A stretch of DNA of 64,000 bases from assembly GCA_031553005.1 (NCBI GenBank), contig JAVBMA010000022.1, positions 34,706 through 98,705 on the forward strand, written 5' to 3'. Made by a program: the position numbers and the translations under genes. The notes under the pieces were generated by a model. The model was not told the origin of the DNA, ran no database searches, and worked only from the letters and a program-made list of their open reading frames with translations. The DNA is from RGIG9379 sp031553005 (GTDB lineage: Bacteria; Bacteroidota; Bacteroidia; Bacteroidales; Paludibacteraceae). Shown one piece after another: positions 17,743 through 26,254 of this stretch. How positions within the stretch are numbered: position 1 is the stretch's first letter; every line of letters starts with the position of its first letter.

Positions 17743-18440
17743 AAACAACCAGACCGATTTTAATGACCGATACTGCAAACGAAATAAAAAGAGCACTATT
17801 AAAATCCCTTTTCCGGATGGGCTTAGGGATTTTTCTACTCTTTTTTGCTGCCTGTTCTCCTAAAATATTCTCCGGACTGGAATCTGCCGGAACAAAAAAA
17901 AGCATATCCAAGCAAGAACTATATCCGGTTTTCAATGCCGGAGATTCAATCCGCATATTTAACATGCAGATTGATTACAAAGAGCATAACTTCTCCGGAT
18001 TACTTATTGTAAAGCCTGATGAAAACGGTTTTACACGCGCTGTTTTTACGACTCTTTTCGGAATGACGGTTTTTGACTTTACGTTTAATGAAGCGGAATT
18101 CATCGTAAACCGTTGTATAGAGCAAATGCAGAAAAAGATGGTGTTGAATCTCTTGAAAAAAGATTTCAGGACGCTGTTTCTCTATAACGTCCCTCTCGTT
18201 TTCGATGCAAAGATTTATCAGGGAAAAGAGGCAACTGTCGGTTATAAAATAAAAACAAAAGACGGTAAGGGCTATTTCCTGACAAACACAACCGATAAGC
18301 AGTTGCAAAAAGTCGAAATGCCCGGATGCATAACCTTGTTGTGTCTCGATTACCAAAATTATAGCAACGCTTTTCCGGAACATATACGGATGTTACATCC
18401 GAAAATAAAGCTCAGCATGCAGCTTGACAGGATTGAGTAG
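17739..18440 (+). CDS. Outer membrane lipoprotein of the pigment cluster (DUF3261/DUF4292-like)
   Basis: A 233-residue protein with a hydrophobic segment ending in LLFFAACSPKIF, a lipobox with Cys at about 40. The rest is beta-rich with no catalytic motif. In related clusters a lipoprotein of this kind follows lolA and is likely the outer-membrane receiving partner, like LolB. Start 17739 overlaps lolA by ATGA; ATG 17763 (MTDTANEIKR) is also possible. The family name is tentative. Confidence 0.72.
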   Translation: MKTTRPILMTDTANEIKRALLKSLFRMGLGIFLLFFAACSPKIFSGLESAGTKKSISKQELYPVFNAGDSIRIFNMQIDYKEHNFSGLLIVKPDENGFTRAVFTTLFGMTVFDFTFNEAEFIVNRCIEQMQKKMVLNLLKKDFRTLFLYNVPLVFDAKIYQGKEATVGYKIKTKDGKGYFLTNTTDKQLQKVEMPGCITLLCLDYQNYSNAFPEHIRMLHPKIKLSMQLDRIE

Positions 18441-18564
18441 AAAGCCTTCCCCATCCCCCTCCGAAGGAGGAGAGTGGCTAAAGTCGGAAGGTTATTTTAA
18501 TGTTTGAACTAATAATGAAATATGCTCTGCTCCCCCTCCAAAGGAGGGGGGTGGGGGAGGTCAA

Positions 18565-19506
18565 ATGGAAAAAACAATAGTCATATTCTATTATACCCAA
18601 AGCGGTCAGGCTTTGGATATTGTTCGTAGTATCTGTGCCCCGTTGGAAGATGGAAACAATAAGATTGTCTACAAGGCAATAGAGCCTGAAAAAGCATTTC
18701 CCTTTCCATGGAGCTGTATGGAATTTTTTGAGGCGTTTCCCGAATCCCGGCTTTCTATTCCGGTATCTCCCATAAAAGAGATAGAGTTGGATGATGTAGC
18801 CGATGCCGACTTGGTAATTATTGCCGGGCAATCGTGGTATTTATCGCCATCCCTTCCATTACACGCTTTTTTTCAGGATGAAAAAATAAAAGCCTTCCTT
18901 AATGGGAAAAATATTGTAAATGTTTCCGGATGCCGTAATATGTGGGTAATGTCACAACGAAAAATCCGTAAATACATTTACGAAGCCGGAGGAAATTACG
19001 CCGGACATATTGTATTGCAGGACAAAGCGCCCAATCTGGTCAGCGTATTGACTATTATACGTTGGCTTTTCTATAATAAGAAAGCAGCCTCACACGGTTT
19101 ACCTGCTGCCGGTGTCGGCGACGAAGATATAAAAGCAGCTTCCCGTTTCGGTGTGATTCTGAAAGAGACACTCGAAAACGGAGAGTGGAGCAACTTACAG
19201 GAAAAATTAATGCAATCCGGCGCAGTAGAATACAAACCCAGTGTCGTTTTTGTGGAGAAGGCGGGACACCGGATGTTTGGAATCTGGGCTAATTTTATAC
19301 GCAAAAAGGGCGGATATCAGGATAAACGCAGAAGTCTCCGCGTACGGTTATTTTGTTATTACCTTTTTTTCGTTCTTTACATTGCCTCCCCTATCGGATT
19401 ATTAGTTTTTTATCTAACTTTCCCCTTCCGTTTTTTCTTTATCAAAAAGCATAAACGGGAAATGTGCTATGAGTTAAATTGGAACGATTATAAAAAAATA
19501 CAGTGA
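18565..19506 (+). CDS. darA: DarA-like dialkylresorcinol condensing enzyme
   Basis: A 313-residue protein beginning MEKTIVIFYYTQSGQALDIV, the flavodoxin-like N-terminus that is characteristic of DarA proteins, followed by VIIAGQSWYLSPSLPL. A C-terminal hydrophobic hairpin (about residues 265-295) suggests membrane association. DarA joins and aromatises two acyl chains to a cyclohexanedione/2,5-dialkylresorcinol together with the ketosynthase DarB, which is encoded next. Recognition rests on the N-terminal motif, length and the darB neighbour; confirmation would need a profile search. Confidence 0.85.
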   Translation: MEKTIVIFYYTQSGQALDIVRSICAPLEDGNNKIVYKAIEPEKAFPFPWSCMEFFEAFPESRLSIPVSPIKEIELDDVADADLVIIAGQSWYLSPSLPLHAFFQDEKIKAFLNGKNIVNVSGCRNMWVMSQRKIRKYIYEAGGNYAGHIVLQDKAPNLVSVLTIIRWLFYNKKAASHGLPAAGVGDEDIKAASRFGVILKETLENGEWSNLQEKLMQSGAVEYKPSVVFVEKAGHRMFGIWANFIRKKGGYQDKRRSLRVRLFCYYLFFVLYIASPIGLLVFYLTFPFRFFFIKKHKREMCYELNWNDYKKIQ

Positions 19507-19549
19507 AGACGCTCAGGTAAAGATGTCCCGGTAATAAACAGTCCCAAAT

Positions 19550-19594
19550 ATCTGTTTATCCGAACATCTGTTTATCTGAACATCTGAATATCTA
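19550..19594 (+). repeat. ATCTGTTTATCTGAAC-type array before darB
   Basis: Consecutive units ATCTGTTT, ATCCGAAC, ATCTGTTT, ATCTGAAC, ATCTGAAT, ATCTAATA end about 12 bases before ATG 19607. Confidence 0.85.
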
Positions 19595-19606
19595 ATACAT
19601 CACGTG

Positions 19607-20749
19607 ATGAATGAATCTGTTTACATAACAAGAGTATCAACGTTTTTTCCGAATGAGCCTGTTGCAAATGAAGATATGGAAAAATATCTGGGTATGGTGA
19701 ATGGGAAACCATCGCTGGCAAGGCGTATTATATTAGGAAAAAATGGAATTAAGACTCGTTATTATGCATTGGATAAAGAAGGCAATGTAACCCACACCAA
19801 TGTGCAAATCGGAGCCAATGCCGTTCGTGGGCTTTTAGATGAAAAAGTTACTCAGGAAGATATTGATTTGCTGGCTTGCGGGACAAGCTCGACCGAACAG
19901 ATTGTACCTTCCCACGGAGTTATGATACACGGCGAATTGGGAGGTAAGAAAAATATGGAGGTCGTATCCTTTTCGGGCACTTGCTGCACCGGAATGCAAG
20001 CCCTGAAATATGTTTACATGTCAGTCCTCACCGGAAGTGCCCGGAATGCAGTTTGTGCAGCCTCCGAAAGAATGTCGGCATGGATGTCGGCGCGCAACTT
20101 TCAGAAAGAGACGGAGAACCTCGTCAAATTGGAAAAAAAACCGATGCTCGCTTTCGAAAAAGAGTTTCTGCGTTGGATGCTTTCCGACGGCGGAGCCGCT
20201 TTACTGGTGCAAGACAAGCCTTCCGATAAAGATATTTCATTACGGATAGACTGGGTTGAATTGACTTCCTATGCAAACGAAGTGGAGACTTGCATGTATG
20301 CCGGAGGCGAAAAACGTGAAGATGGAGGCTTTGACGGTTGGACGTCGTTCCCTGAAGAAGAGTGGCTGACCCGTTCGCTGTTCTCGCTGAAACAGGATAC
20401 ACGCGTTTTGAGCGAAAATATTGTCCCCCTTGGCGGGCGGTTTTTAATCGAATTGGCGAAGAAGAGGAATTTTACTCCGGACGATATCGACTGGTTTTTA
20501 CCCCATCTTTCATCGATGTTCTTCAAAGACCGGATTATGGAAGAATTTAAAAAGATTAATTTTTTTATTCCCGAAGAAAAATGGTTTTTGAACCTTTCGC
20601 GGATTGGAAATATAGGCTCGGCATCAGCCTTGGCAATGGTAGCCGAACTTTTTGATTCCGGAAAACTGAAGAAAGGGCAGAAAATCCTGCTGATGGTTCC
20701 CGAAAGCGCCCGCTTCTCCTACTGCTACTGTATGTTCACCGTAAAATAA
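19607..20749 (+). CDS. darB: DarB-like ketosynthase III (dialkylresorcinol formation)
   Basis: A 380-residue KAS III-type enzyme. The nucleophile region is FSGTCCTGMQALKY (Cys127 by alignment with the C-x-G-(F/M) motif), then His in FLPHLSSMFF and Asn in SRIGNIGSASA, giving the Cys-His-Asn triad of FabH-like enzymes. DarB condenses a beta-ketoacyl and an acyl thioester before DarA closes the ring. GTG 19604 one codon upstream is a possible start. Adjacent darA supports the assignment. Confidence 0.88.
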   Translation: MNESVYITRVSTFFPNEPVANEDMEKYLGMVNGKPSLARRIILGKNGIKTRYYALDKEGNVTHTNVQIGANAVRGLLDEKVTQEDIDLLACGTSSTEQIVPSHGVMIHGELGGKKNMEVVSFSGTCCTGMQALKYVYMSVLTGSARNAVCAASERMSAWMSARNFQKETENLVKLEKKPMLAFEKEFLRWMLSDGGAALLVQDKPSDKDISLRIDWVELTSYANEVETCMYAGGEKREDGGFDGWTSFPEEEWLTRSLFSLKQDTRVLSENIVPLGGRFLIELAKKRNFTPDDIDWFLPHLSSMFFKDRIMEEFKKINFFIPEEKWFLNLSRIGNIGSASALAMVAELFDSGKLKKGQKILLMVPESARFSYCYCMFTVK

Positions 20750-20750
20750 C

Positions 20751-20785
20751 TTTCACTTTTCATCTTTCACTTTTTACCTTTCCCC
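20751..20785 (+). repeat. CTTTCAC-type array before the HTH-like gene
   Basis: Degenerate units CTTTCACTTTTCAT, CTTTCACTTTTTAC, CTTTCCCC fill nearly the whole gap between darB and ATG 20788. Confidence 0.8.
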
Positions 20786-20787
20786 TT

Positions 20788-21183
20788 ATGAAACTCGAAG
20801 ACGTTCCACAAGATTTAGGCTTTTTCAAAAATTCGGTAATCCGCGATGTAGCCTATGCAATAGATGAAAATGGCAATTACCAGTCTGTCATCAGCGACGG
20901 TTGGGAAGTCAAAAACGATGCCTTGGGACTTACCTGGGATACTATTGACGAAGAGTGTCAAAAGATAAAAGAACAAGTGTTGGCAGGAAAAACAAGTCCG
21001 TTGGCATACCACATGGAGAAAAACCTGATGAATATCGGTTTGCTTTCCGGCTATACCGGATTCTCCAAACGGCATATAAAAAAACACATGGAGCCTGGAC
21101 AGTTTGCCGCGCTGGAGCAAGATATATTGCAAAAGTACGCAGACGCCCTCCGGATTTCAGTTGACGAGTTAAAAAAAGTATAG
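20788..21183 (+). CDS. Small conserved protein of flexirubin-type clusters with an HTH-like C-terminus
   Basis: A 131-residue soluble protein. The N-terminal half (YAIDENGNYQSVISDGWEVK) and middle (SPLAYHMEKNLMNIGLLSGY) look like those of small proteins found beside dar genes in other Bacteroidota. The last 50 residues (TGFSKRHIKKHMEP, then YADALRISVDELKKV) resemble helices of an XRE/Cro-type helix-turn-helix. A regulatory role or protein-binding role is possible; no function is established. Confidence 0.7.
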   Translation: MKLEDVPQDLGFFKNSVIRDVAYAIDENGNYQSVISDGWEVKNDALGLTWDTIDEECQKIKEQVLAGKTSPLAYHMEKNLMNIGLLSGYTGFSKRHIKKHMEPGQFAALEQDILQKYADALRISVDELKKV

Positions 21184-21245
21184 GAACGATTACCGTTTAA
21201 TAAGTATAAGTTTAATCAGGTAGAGTTATACGAAGAAAATAGAAT

Positions 21246-21341
21246 GCTTATCCCCAATATTCCCATAGGGCTCATTATGTCCCTGACAGGACAATAGATA
21301 AAATCTTTTATTATCTCTTTACGGAAATATTGCGGATAAAC
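21246..21341. repeat. MITE-like element, copy 3
   Basis: The left end GCTTATCCCCAATATTCCC is mirrored by GGAAATATTGCGGATAAAC. The interior contains the small palindrome GTCCCTGACAGGAC, related to those inside copy 5. It lies between the HTH-like gene and the BtrH-like gene. Confidence 0.8.
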
Positions 21342-21430
21342 ATTAAAAAATTAATAATATATCGGGAGGATAGTCAATTGGCATATAACATTAACCCAAT
21401 ATCCTCGCACATTTGAAAAAATATTGAAAA

Positions 21431-22438
21431 ATGGAATTTGAACATAGGCCCGCTGCCCATTGTGAAAATGGAGTCATTGCCAATTTATTGAGATTTTACG
21501 GATTTGATATTTCGGAACCCATGATTTTCGGAATGTCCAGCGGCTTGTTTTTCTCCCATATTCCGTTTGTCAAACTGTCGGGCATGGCAGTTACCTCTTT
21601 CCGTACCTTTCCCGGAGTCCTCTTTTCCCGTATTTCCCGCCTTCTGGGTTTCAAGAGGCAGGTAAAACGGTTCCTGAATCAGGAGCGCGCGATGCAAAAG
21701 ATGGACGATGTGCTCCTTTCCGGTACACCCGTAGGATGCGTGGTCGGGATGTATTATCTCCCTTATATGCCGATAGAGTACCGTTTTCATTTCAACGGGC
21801 ATAATATATGCATTATCGGCAAAGACGATAAAAGCACCTACACTGTCAGCGACCCCAATGCAATCGAAAAAGTAACCATATCGGCTAAAGACCTTCAACG
21901 CGTACGCTTTTCCAAAGGAGGAACCTATCCTTTATTCGGTCAGATGTACTGGATTAACTCTGCACCCCAAGCACTGCCCGACTTAGCGCCGATTATAAAA
22001 AAAGCAATCCGGAAAAATTGCTGGCTTATGACCTCGCAACCCAAGTGGATTCCCTTTTTCGGTGTAAACGGTATTTATTACTTATCAAAAAAAATAAGGA
22101 AATGGGAAGAGAAGATGGGAAGCCGCAAGGCAGCCTTAAACCTTGCCCAGATTATCCGTATGCTGGAAGAGATAGGTACGGGAGGGGCCGGTTTCCGCTA
22201 TATGTATGCTGCTTTTCTTCAACAATCAGCCTCGATTACAGGAATAGCCGAATTGAATGATTACTCAAAACGCATGACTGAGATAGGTGATTTATGGCGT
22301 GATTTTGCTTATAAAGCCGCGCGGATGTTTAAAAAGCGCCAAGGCGAACAATATTCGTACGACGAATTAGGCGATATCTTACTCCGGATAGCTACCTTAG
22401 AAGAATCTTTTTTCAAAGAATTGAAAAAAGCGGTGTGA
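21431..22438 (+). CDS. BtrH N-terminal domain protein (C39-like acyltransferase candidate)
   Basis: A 335-residue protein. The N-terminus (HRPAAHCENGVIANLLRFYG) has the Cys11 and helix start of the BtrH_N family, a papain/C39-like fold; GHNICIIG holds the likely His and SDPNA a possible Asp/Asn. Butirosin BtrH moves an aminoacyl group from a carrier protein to an amine. By analogy this protein could move the aryl polyene acyl group from an ACP to the resorcinol hydroxyl, making the flexirubin ester. That is inference from family and place between darAB and the ABC exporter. Confidence 0.78.
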   Translation: MEFEHRPAAHCENGVIANLLRFYGFDISEPMIFGMSSGLFFSHIPFVKLSGMAVTSFRTFPGVLFSRISRLLGFKRQVKRFLNQERAMQKMDDVLLSGTPVGCVVGMYYLPYMPIEYRFHFNGHNICIIGKDDKSTYTVSDPNAIEKVTISAKDLQRVRFSKGGTYPLFGQMYWINSAPQALPDLAPIIKKAIRKNCWLMTSQPKWIPFFGVNGIYYLSKKIRKWEEKMGSRKAALNLAQIIRMLEEIGTGGAGFRYMYAAFLQQSASITGIAELNDYSKRMTEIGDLWRDFAYKAARMFKKRQGEQYSYDELGDILLRIATLEESFFKELKKAV

Positions 22439-22509
22439 ATCTATAGTTGAATATCCGACTGAGTCTTTGGGCAACAAGCGCAACAAAGAAGTAAAGTGCA
22501 CGAAAAAGA

Positions 22510-22648
22510 GTCCCGTAGGGACGTCATTTTATTAACCGTAGGCAAACGCTAGTGAAGCTTACGGTTGAAGAACATAGTTTAATTAAAGTGATTCTTATGT
22601 CTGTGGGCTTTGCCTACGGTTAATAAAATATCGTCCCATGCAGGACGA
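22510..22648. repeat. Palindromic element abutting the ABC ATPase gene
   Basis: ATTTTATTAACCGTAGGC at 22526 continues to AAA at 22546 and is matched over 21 bases, without mismatch, by its inverse at 22609-22629. Outer arms GTCCCGTAGGGACG and CGTCCCATGCAGGACG flank it. It ends 3 bases before ATG 22652. Confidence 0.8.
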
Positions 22649-22651
22649 ACG

Positions 22652-23401
22652 ATGACGGAATTTATGATTATTGAGATAAAAGACTTATACAAGCTTTACA
22701 GGGGAAATACGAATCCCTCGGTAGACGGATTGTCTCTTTCTGTGCGGGAAGGGGAGATTTTCGGCTTGTTAGGACCTAACGGAGCGGGCAAAACCACAAC
22801 CATCAGTGTGTTGTGCGGATTGCGTACGTTTGACCGTGGTGAGGTGTGTATATCCGGATATTCCGTCAAAGACGAAATGGACAAGATAAAGCCACTTATT
22901 GGCGTTGTACCGCAAGACATTGCCCTGTATCCGACGCTTACGGCGTATGAAAACCTCAAGATATTCGGTGGCATTTACGGACTGGAGAAGAGAGAACTCG
23001 ACGACAGGGTGAATGAGTTGCTTTCACTTTTCGGATTGGAAAAAAATAAAAACCGTTTTGTCGGAAAATATTCGGGAGGTATGAAGCGGCGTGTAAACCT
23101 TATTGCCGGTTTACTGCACCGTCCGAAACTCCTTTTTCTCGACGAGCCGACCGTGGGTATTGACGTACAGTCCCGCCATGTGATTATCGAAAACCTGAAG
23201 AAGATAAATCAGGAAGGCACTACGATTGTTTATACTTCGCACCACTTGAATGAGGCTGAGTCGTTTTGTACCCGCATTGCTCTGGTCGACGACGGACGCG
23301 TTATCTGCGAAGGCGAACCCGGAGAACTCATTAAAACGGCAAACGTAGAAACATTGGAGGAACTTTTTTTGTTAAAGACAGGTAAAAAACTGAGGGATTG
23401 A
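22652..23401 (+). CDS. ABC transporter ATP-binding protein
   Basis: About 249 residues with all nucleotide-binding motifs: Walker A LLGPNGAGKTTT, Q-loop VVPQDIALYPTL, signature YSGGMKRRVN, Walker B LLFLDEPTVGID and the switch His in YTSHHLNEAE. This CcmA/NatA-type ATPase would drive the permease encoded next. A frame from 22610 would read through the palindromic element, so ATG 22652 (MTEFMIIEIK) or 22664 is preferred. In flexirubin-type clusters the pair is a likely exporter of the pigment or its precursor. Confidence 0.92.
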   Translation: MTEFMIIEIKDLYKLYRGNTNPSVDGLSLSVREGEIFGLLGPNGAGKTTTISVLCGLRTFDRGEVCISGYSVKDEMDKIKPLIGVVPQDIALYPTLTAYENLKIFGGIYGLEKRELDDRVNELLSLFGLEKNKNRFVGKYSGGMKRRVNLIAGLLHRPKLLFLDEPTVGIDVQSRHVIIENLKKINQEGTTIVYTSHHLNEAESFCTRIALVDDGRVICEGEPGELIKTANVETLEELFLLKTGKKLRD

Positions 23402-23402
23402 T

Positions 23403-24677
23403 ATGCGGAAGCTAAAAGCGTTGTTATATAAGGATTACTTACTGCTGGTTCGGGATATTGCCGGATTGGCGATGATGTTTCTTATGCCTCTTGCATTGGT
23501 GGTGCTGATGTCTTATTTGCAAGACAGCACATTCAATTCGATAAACGAAAACCGTGTGCCGTTGCTCCTTTTGAATGCCGATAACGATTCTCTTGGCAAT
23601 GCAATAGAGCAGAACATCCGTTCGACCAATATATTTAAAGTTTCGACAAATGTAGGGAGCAACCCGCTTACTATTGATGAGCTGGAGCATGCAGTGGCAC
23701 GTGGTGACTACCAGATTGGAATTGTTATTCCCGAAAATACTACCGCGCTTATACGTTCGAGGGTACAGCAGAGTGTTATGCAAACATTTAATGGCGCATC
23801 TATAACCGGTTCCGTTGAAGGCGACTCCTTGCCGATTCTTATTTACATTGACCCTACAACCAAGAGTTCGTTCAAAGTTACGCTGATGAGTTCCATGCGC
23901 GAGCATGCAGCATCAATACAAAGTGAATTTGTTTTGAGCGAAATAACATCCGAAGTAAATAAATTGATTCCTTTTCCCATAAGGAATATCCATATCGGTA
24001 ATCCGATACAGATAAAAGAGCAATATGCCCAATTGAACGACGCAAGGATTATTCCCAATTCGGTACAACACAATGTTCCCGCATGGGGAATGTTTGCCGT
24101 CTTTTTTATTGTCATTTCCCTCTCCGGAAACATTATCAAAGAGCGTGAAGACGGCAGTTTCACCCGCCTGCTTACCATGCCCTGCCCATACTGGCTTTAT
24201 ATCCTGAGTAAAATCATCATATATTTATGCGTCTGCCTGTTGCAACTGGCTTTGATGTTTTTGATGGGCATCTGTATTCTTCCTTTGCTCGGGCTTCCGG
24301 CGTTGACCTTGGGGCATAGTTTGTTTGCGTTGGCATTGATGTCTGTATCGGCATCTCTGGCTGCAATCGGTTATGGCATTGCAATCGGAAAGATTGCCAC
24401 GAGCAATCAACAAGCCGCAGTATTCGGTTCTATCTCGGTGGTGATTCTGGCGGCAATAGGAGGGGTTTGGATTCCTACTTTCGTTATGCCTTATATTATG
24501 CAGCTCGTCAGCAGGTTATCGCCGTTAAATTGGGGATTGAATGGTTTTTATGATATATTTGTCCGCGATGGCGGTTGGTATTCCGTTTTGCCTGAAAGCC
24601 TTGCTTTATTTCTCTTTTTTATACTATGCTCATCTGTTGCTATCATCTACGACAAGCGCAAGAGGATTGATAATTGA
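23403..24677 (+). CDS. ABC-2 type transporter permease
   Basis: A 424-residue membrane protein: one N-terminal helix (about residues 18-38), a large extracytoplasmic domain (about 40-220), then about five helices from residue 223. The N-terminal LKALLYKDYLLLVRDIAGLA and the INNIIKERE-like SGNIIKEREDGSFTRLLTMP segment are typical of ABC-2 permeases. It starts one base after the ATPase stop and works with it. Confidence 0.9.
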   Translation: MRKLKALLYKDYLLLVRDIAGLAMMFLMPLALVVLMSYLQDSTFNSINENRVPLLLLNADNDSLGNAIEQNIRSTNIFKVSTNVGSNPLTIDELEHAVARGDYQIGIVIPENTTALIRSRVQQSVMQTFNGASITGSVEGDSLPILIYIDPTTKSSFKVTLMSSMREHAASIQSEFVLSEITSEVNKLIPFPIRNIHIGNPIQIKEQYAQLNDARIIPNSVQHNVPAWGMFAVFFIVISLSGNIIKEREDGSFTRLLTMPCPYWLYILSKIIIYLCVCLLQLALMFLMGICILPLLGLPALTLGHSLFALALMSVSASLAAIGYGIAIGKIATSNQQAAVFGSISVVILAAIGGVWIPTFVMPYIMQLVSRLSPLNWGLNGFYDIFVRDGGWYSVLPESLALFLFFILCSSVAIIYDKRKRIDN

Positions 24678-24743
24678 GAAATATATTTAGAATGTAAAAT
24701 GTATAATTTACAATGTAAAGTGAGTAGATTTTTATATAATACC

Positions 24744-24776
24744 TTGTTTACTCGTTTACTTGTCAACTTGTTTACT
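24744..24776 (+). repeat. TTGTTTACTCGTTTAC array before the second ACP
   Basis: Units TTGTTTAC, TCGTTTAC, TTGTCAAC, TTGTTTAC, the same family as at 1933-1973 and 33956-34020; it ends about 30 bases before ATG 24806, with a further TAACTTGTAAC unit between. Confidence 0.85.
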
Positions 24777-24805
24777 GAAAAATTAACTTGTAACAAAAAT
24801 AAAAA

Positions 24806-25069
24806 ATGACACAGGAAGAATTAATTGAACAATTGAAAACGCAGATTATTGATGCATTATCATTAGAAGATATTACGCCGGAAGATATTGATTCCGATGC
24901 TCCCCTTTTTGTAGAAGGGCTCGGATTGGATTCTATCGATGCAATAGAATTGATGTTATTGCTCGAAAGACAATATGGCATCCGTATCGAAGACCCGAAA
25001 CAACGCAGGGAAATTCTGACATCTGTCCGTACAATGGCTGAACTGATTGAATCACAAGGAAAAAAATGA
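24806..25069 (+). CDS. Acyl carrier protein, module 2
   Basis: An 87-residue carrier with the pantetheine serine in GLGLDSIDAIELMLLLE. It is a clear paralogue of the ACP at 13834. Its stop overlaps the following KS start as ATGA, the same close coupling as in module 1. Confidence 0.93.
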   Translation: MTQEELIEQLKTQIIDALSLEDITPEDIDSDAPLFVEGLGLDSIDAIELMLLLERQYGIRIEDPKQRREILTSVRTMAELIESQGKK

Positions 25070-26253
25070 GCCGGAGAGTCTTTGTAACAGGCTATGGAAT
25101 TATTTCCGGAATTGGGTGTGGAGAAGAGGAGACATTCCAATCGCTTATAGAAAAGCGTTCGGCGATTGGAAGTGTTTTATTTTTAGAGACGGCTTTGTCC
25201 CGTTATCCGGTTTCTGAAGTAAAGAGAAGCAATGAAGAGTTGTGCCAATTGGCAGGACTTCCCTATGAGGATATATATAGCCGCACTTTTTTACTTGGTT
25301 TGATTGCAGCACAACAAGCTGTCTGTATGTCGGGTTGTAAGACCGAATTGCCTTCTATGGGCATATTAGGCGCTACTACCGTTGGCGGGATGGATTTGAA
25401 CGAGCGCTATTATAAAGAACTTTTAACCGGAAATCCCCGGCACATAGATAAGATTCAATCACTCGAATGTGCCGATTGTGTGGAGCGTATTGCCCGCCAT
25501 TTTGGTATAAAATCGAATGTGGCAACGATGAGCACAGCCTGCTCTTCCTCTGCCAATACTATAATGGCAGGAGCCCGTATGATAAAAAACGGATTATCGG
25601 ACAGGATGTTGGTCGGCGGCATGGATGCTTTGACACGTTTTACGCTGAATGGATTTAATTCGTTGGAGATTCTTTCTCCTACCGGATGCCGCCCGTTCGA
25701 CCGTGACCGTAATGGAGTAACAATCGGAGAGGGCGCTGCCTTTTTGGTGCTGGAATCGGAAGAGGTTGTTGCCGGAAAAACAATTTACGGGGAGATAACC
25801 GGTTATGCCAACCGCAACGAGGCATTCCATCAGACGGCTTCTTCTCCCGACGGAGCCGGAGCGATTATGACCATCCGCAAGGCATTGGAGATTGCAAGCC
25901 TTCATCCCGGAGATATTGATTATATAAATGCCCACGGAACCGGAACACAGATAAACGATTTATCGGAAGGCAACGCAATTCAGGCTGTTTTTGGAAAAGG
26001 AATACCTCCTGTCAGTTCGACAAAAGGATATACCGGGCATACGCTGTCCGCCGCCGGAGCGATAGAGGCGGTAATCTCACTTTTAGCAATAAAACATCAG
26101 ACTGTTTTCCCAAATTTACGGTTGGAAAACCCTATAGAAGAACTCTTTTTTATTCCCCAAAAAGAGGTGAAAAAGCATGAGATATACCATGTGTTGTCCA
26201 ACTCTTTTGGCTTTGGGGGAAGCAATTCAACTCTAATCATATCCAACGTTTGA
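25066..26253 (+). CDS. Beta-ketoacyl-ACP synthase, module 2
   Basis: A 395-residue KS with Cys159 in STACSSSANTIM, His290 in NAHGTGTQINDLS and His325 in YTGHTLSAAGA. It parallels the module 1 KS along its whole length (GGMDLNERYYKE and GGMDLSERFYKE; FNSLEILSPTGCRPFD and FSSLMILDKEHCRPFD). It should act with the chain length factor that begins 2 bases downstream. Confidence 0.93.
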   Translation: MSRRVFVTGYGIISGIGCGEEETFQSLIEKRSAIGSVLFLETALSRYPVSEVKRSNEELCQLAGLPYEDIYSRTFLLGLIAAQQAVCMSGCKTELPSMGILGATTVGGMDLNERYYKELLTGNPRHIDKIQSLECADCVERIARHFGIKSNVATMSTACSSSANTIMAGARMIKNGLSDRMLVGGMDALTRFTLNGFNSLEILSPTGCRPFDRDRNGVTIGEGAAFLVLESEEVVAGKTIYGEITGYANRNEAFHQTASSPDGAGAIMTIRKALEIASLHPGDIDYINAHGTGTQINDLSEGNAIQAVFGKGIPPVSSTKGYTGHTLSAAGAIEAVISLLAIKHQTVFPNLRLENPIEELFFIPQKEVKKHEIYHVLSNSFGFGGSNSTLIISNV

Positions 26254-26254
26254 C

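Noticed and set aside
22610..22651. Longer N-terminus of the ABC ATPase
   Set aside because: The extra residues are encoded by the palindromic element; the ABC domain starts at MTEFMIIEIK.
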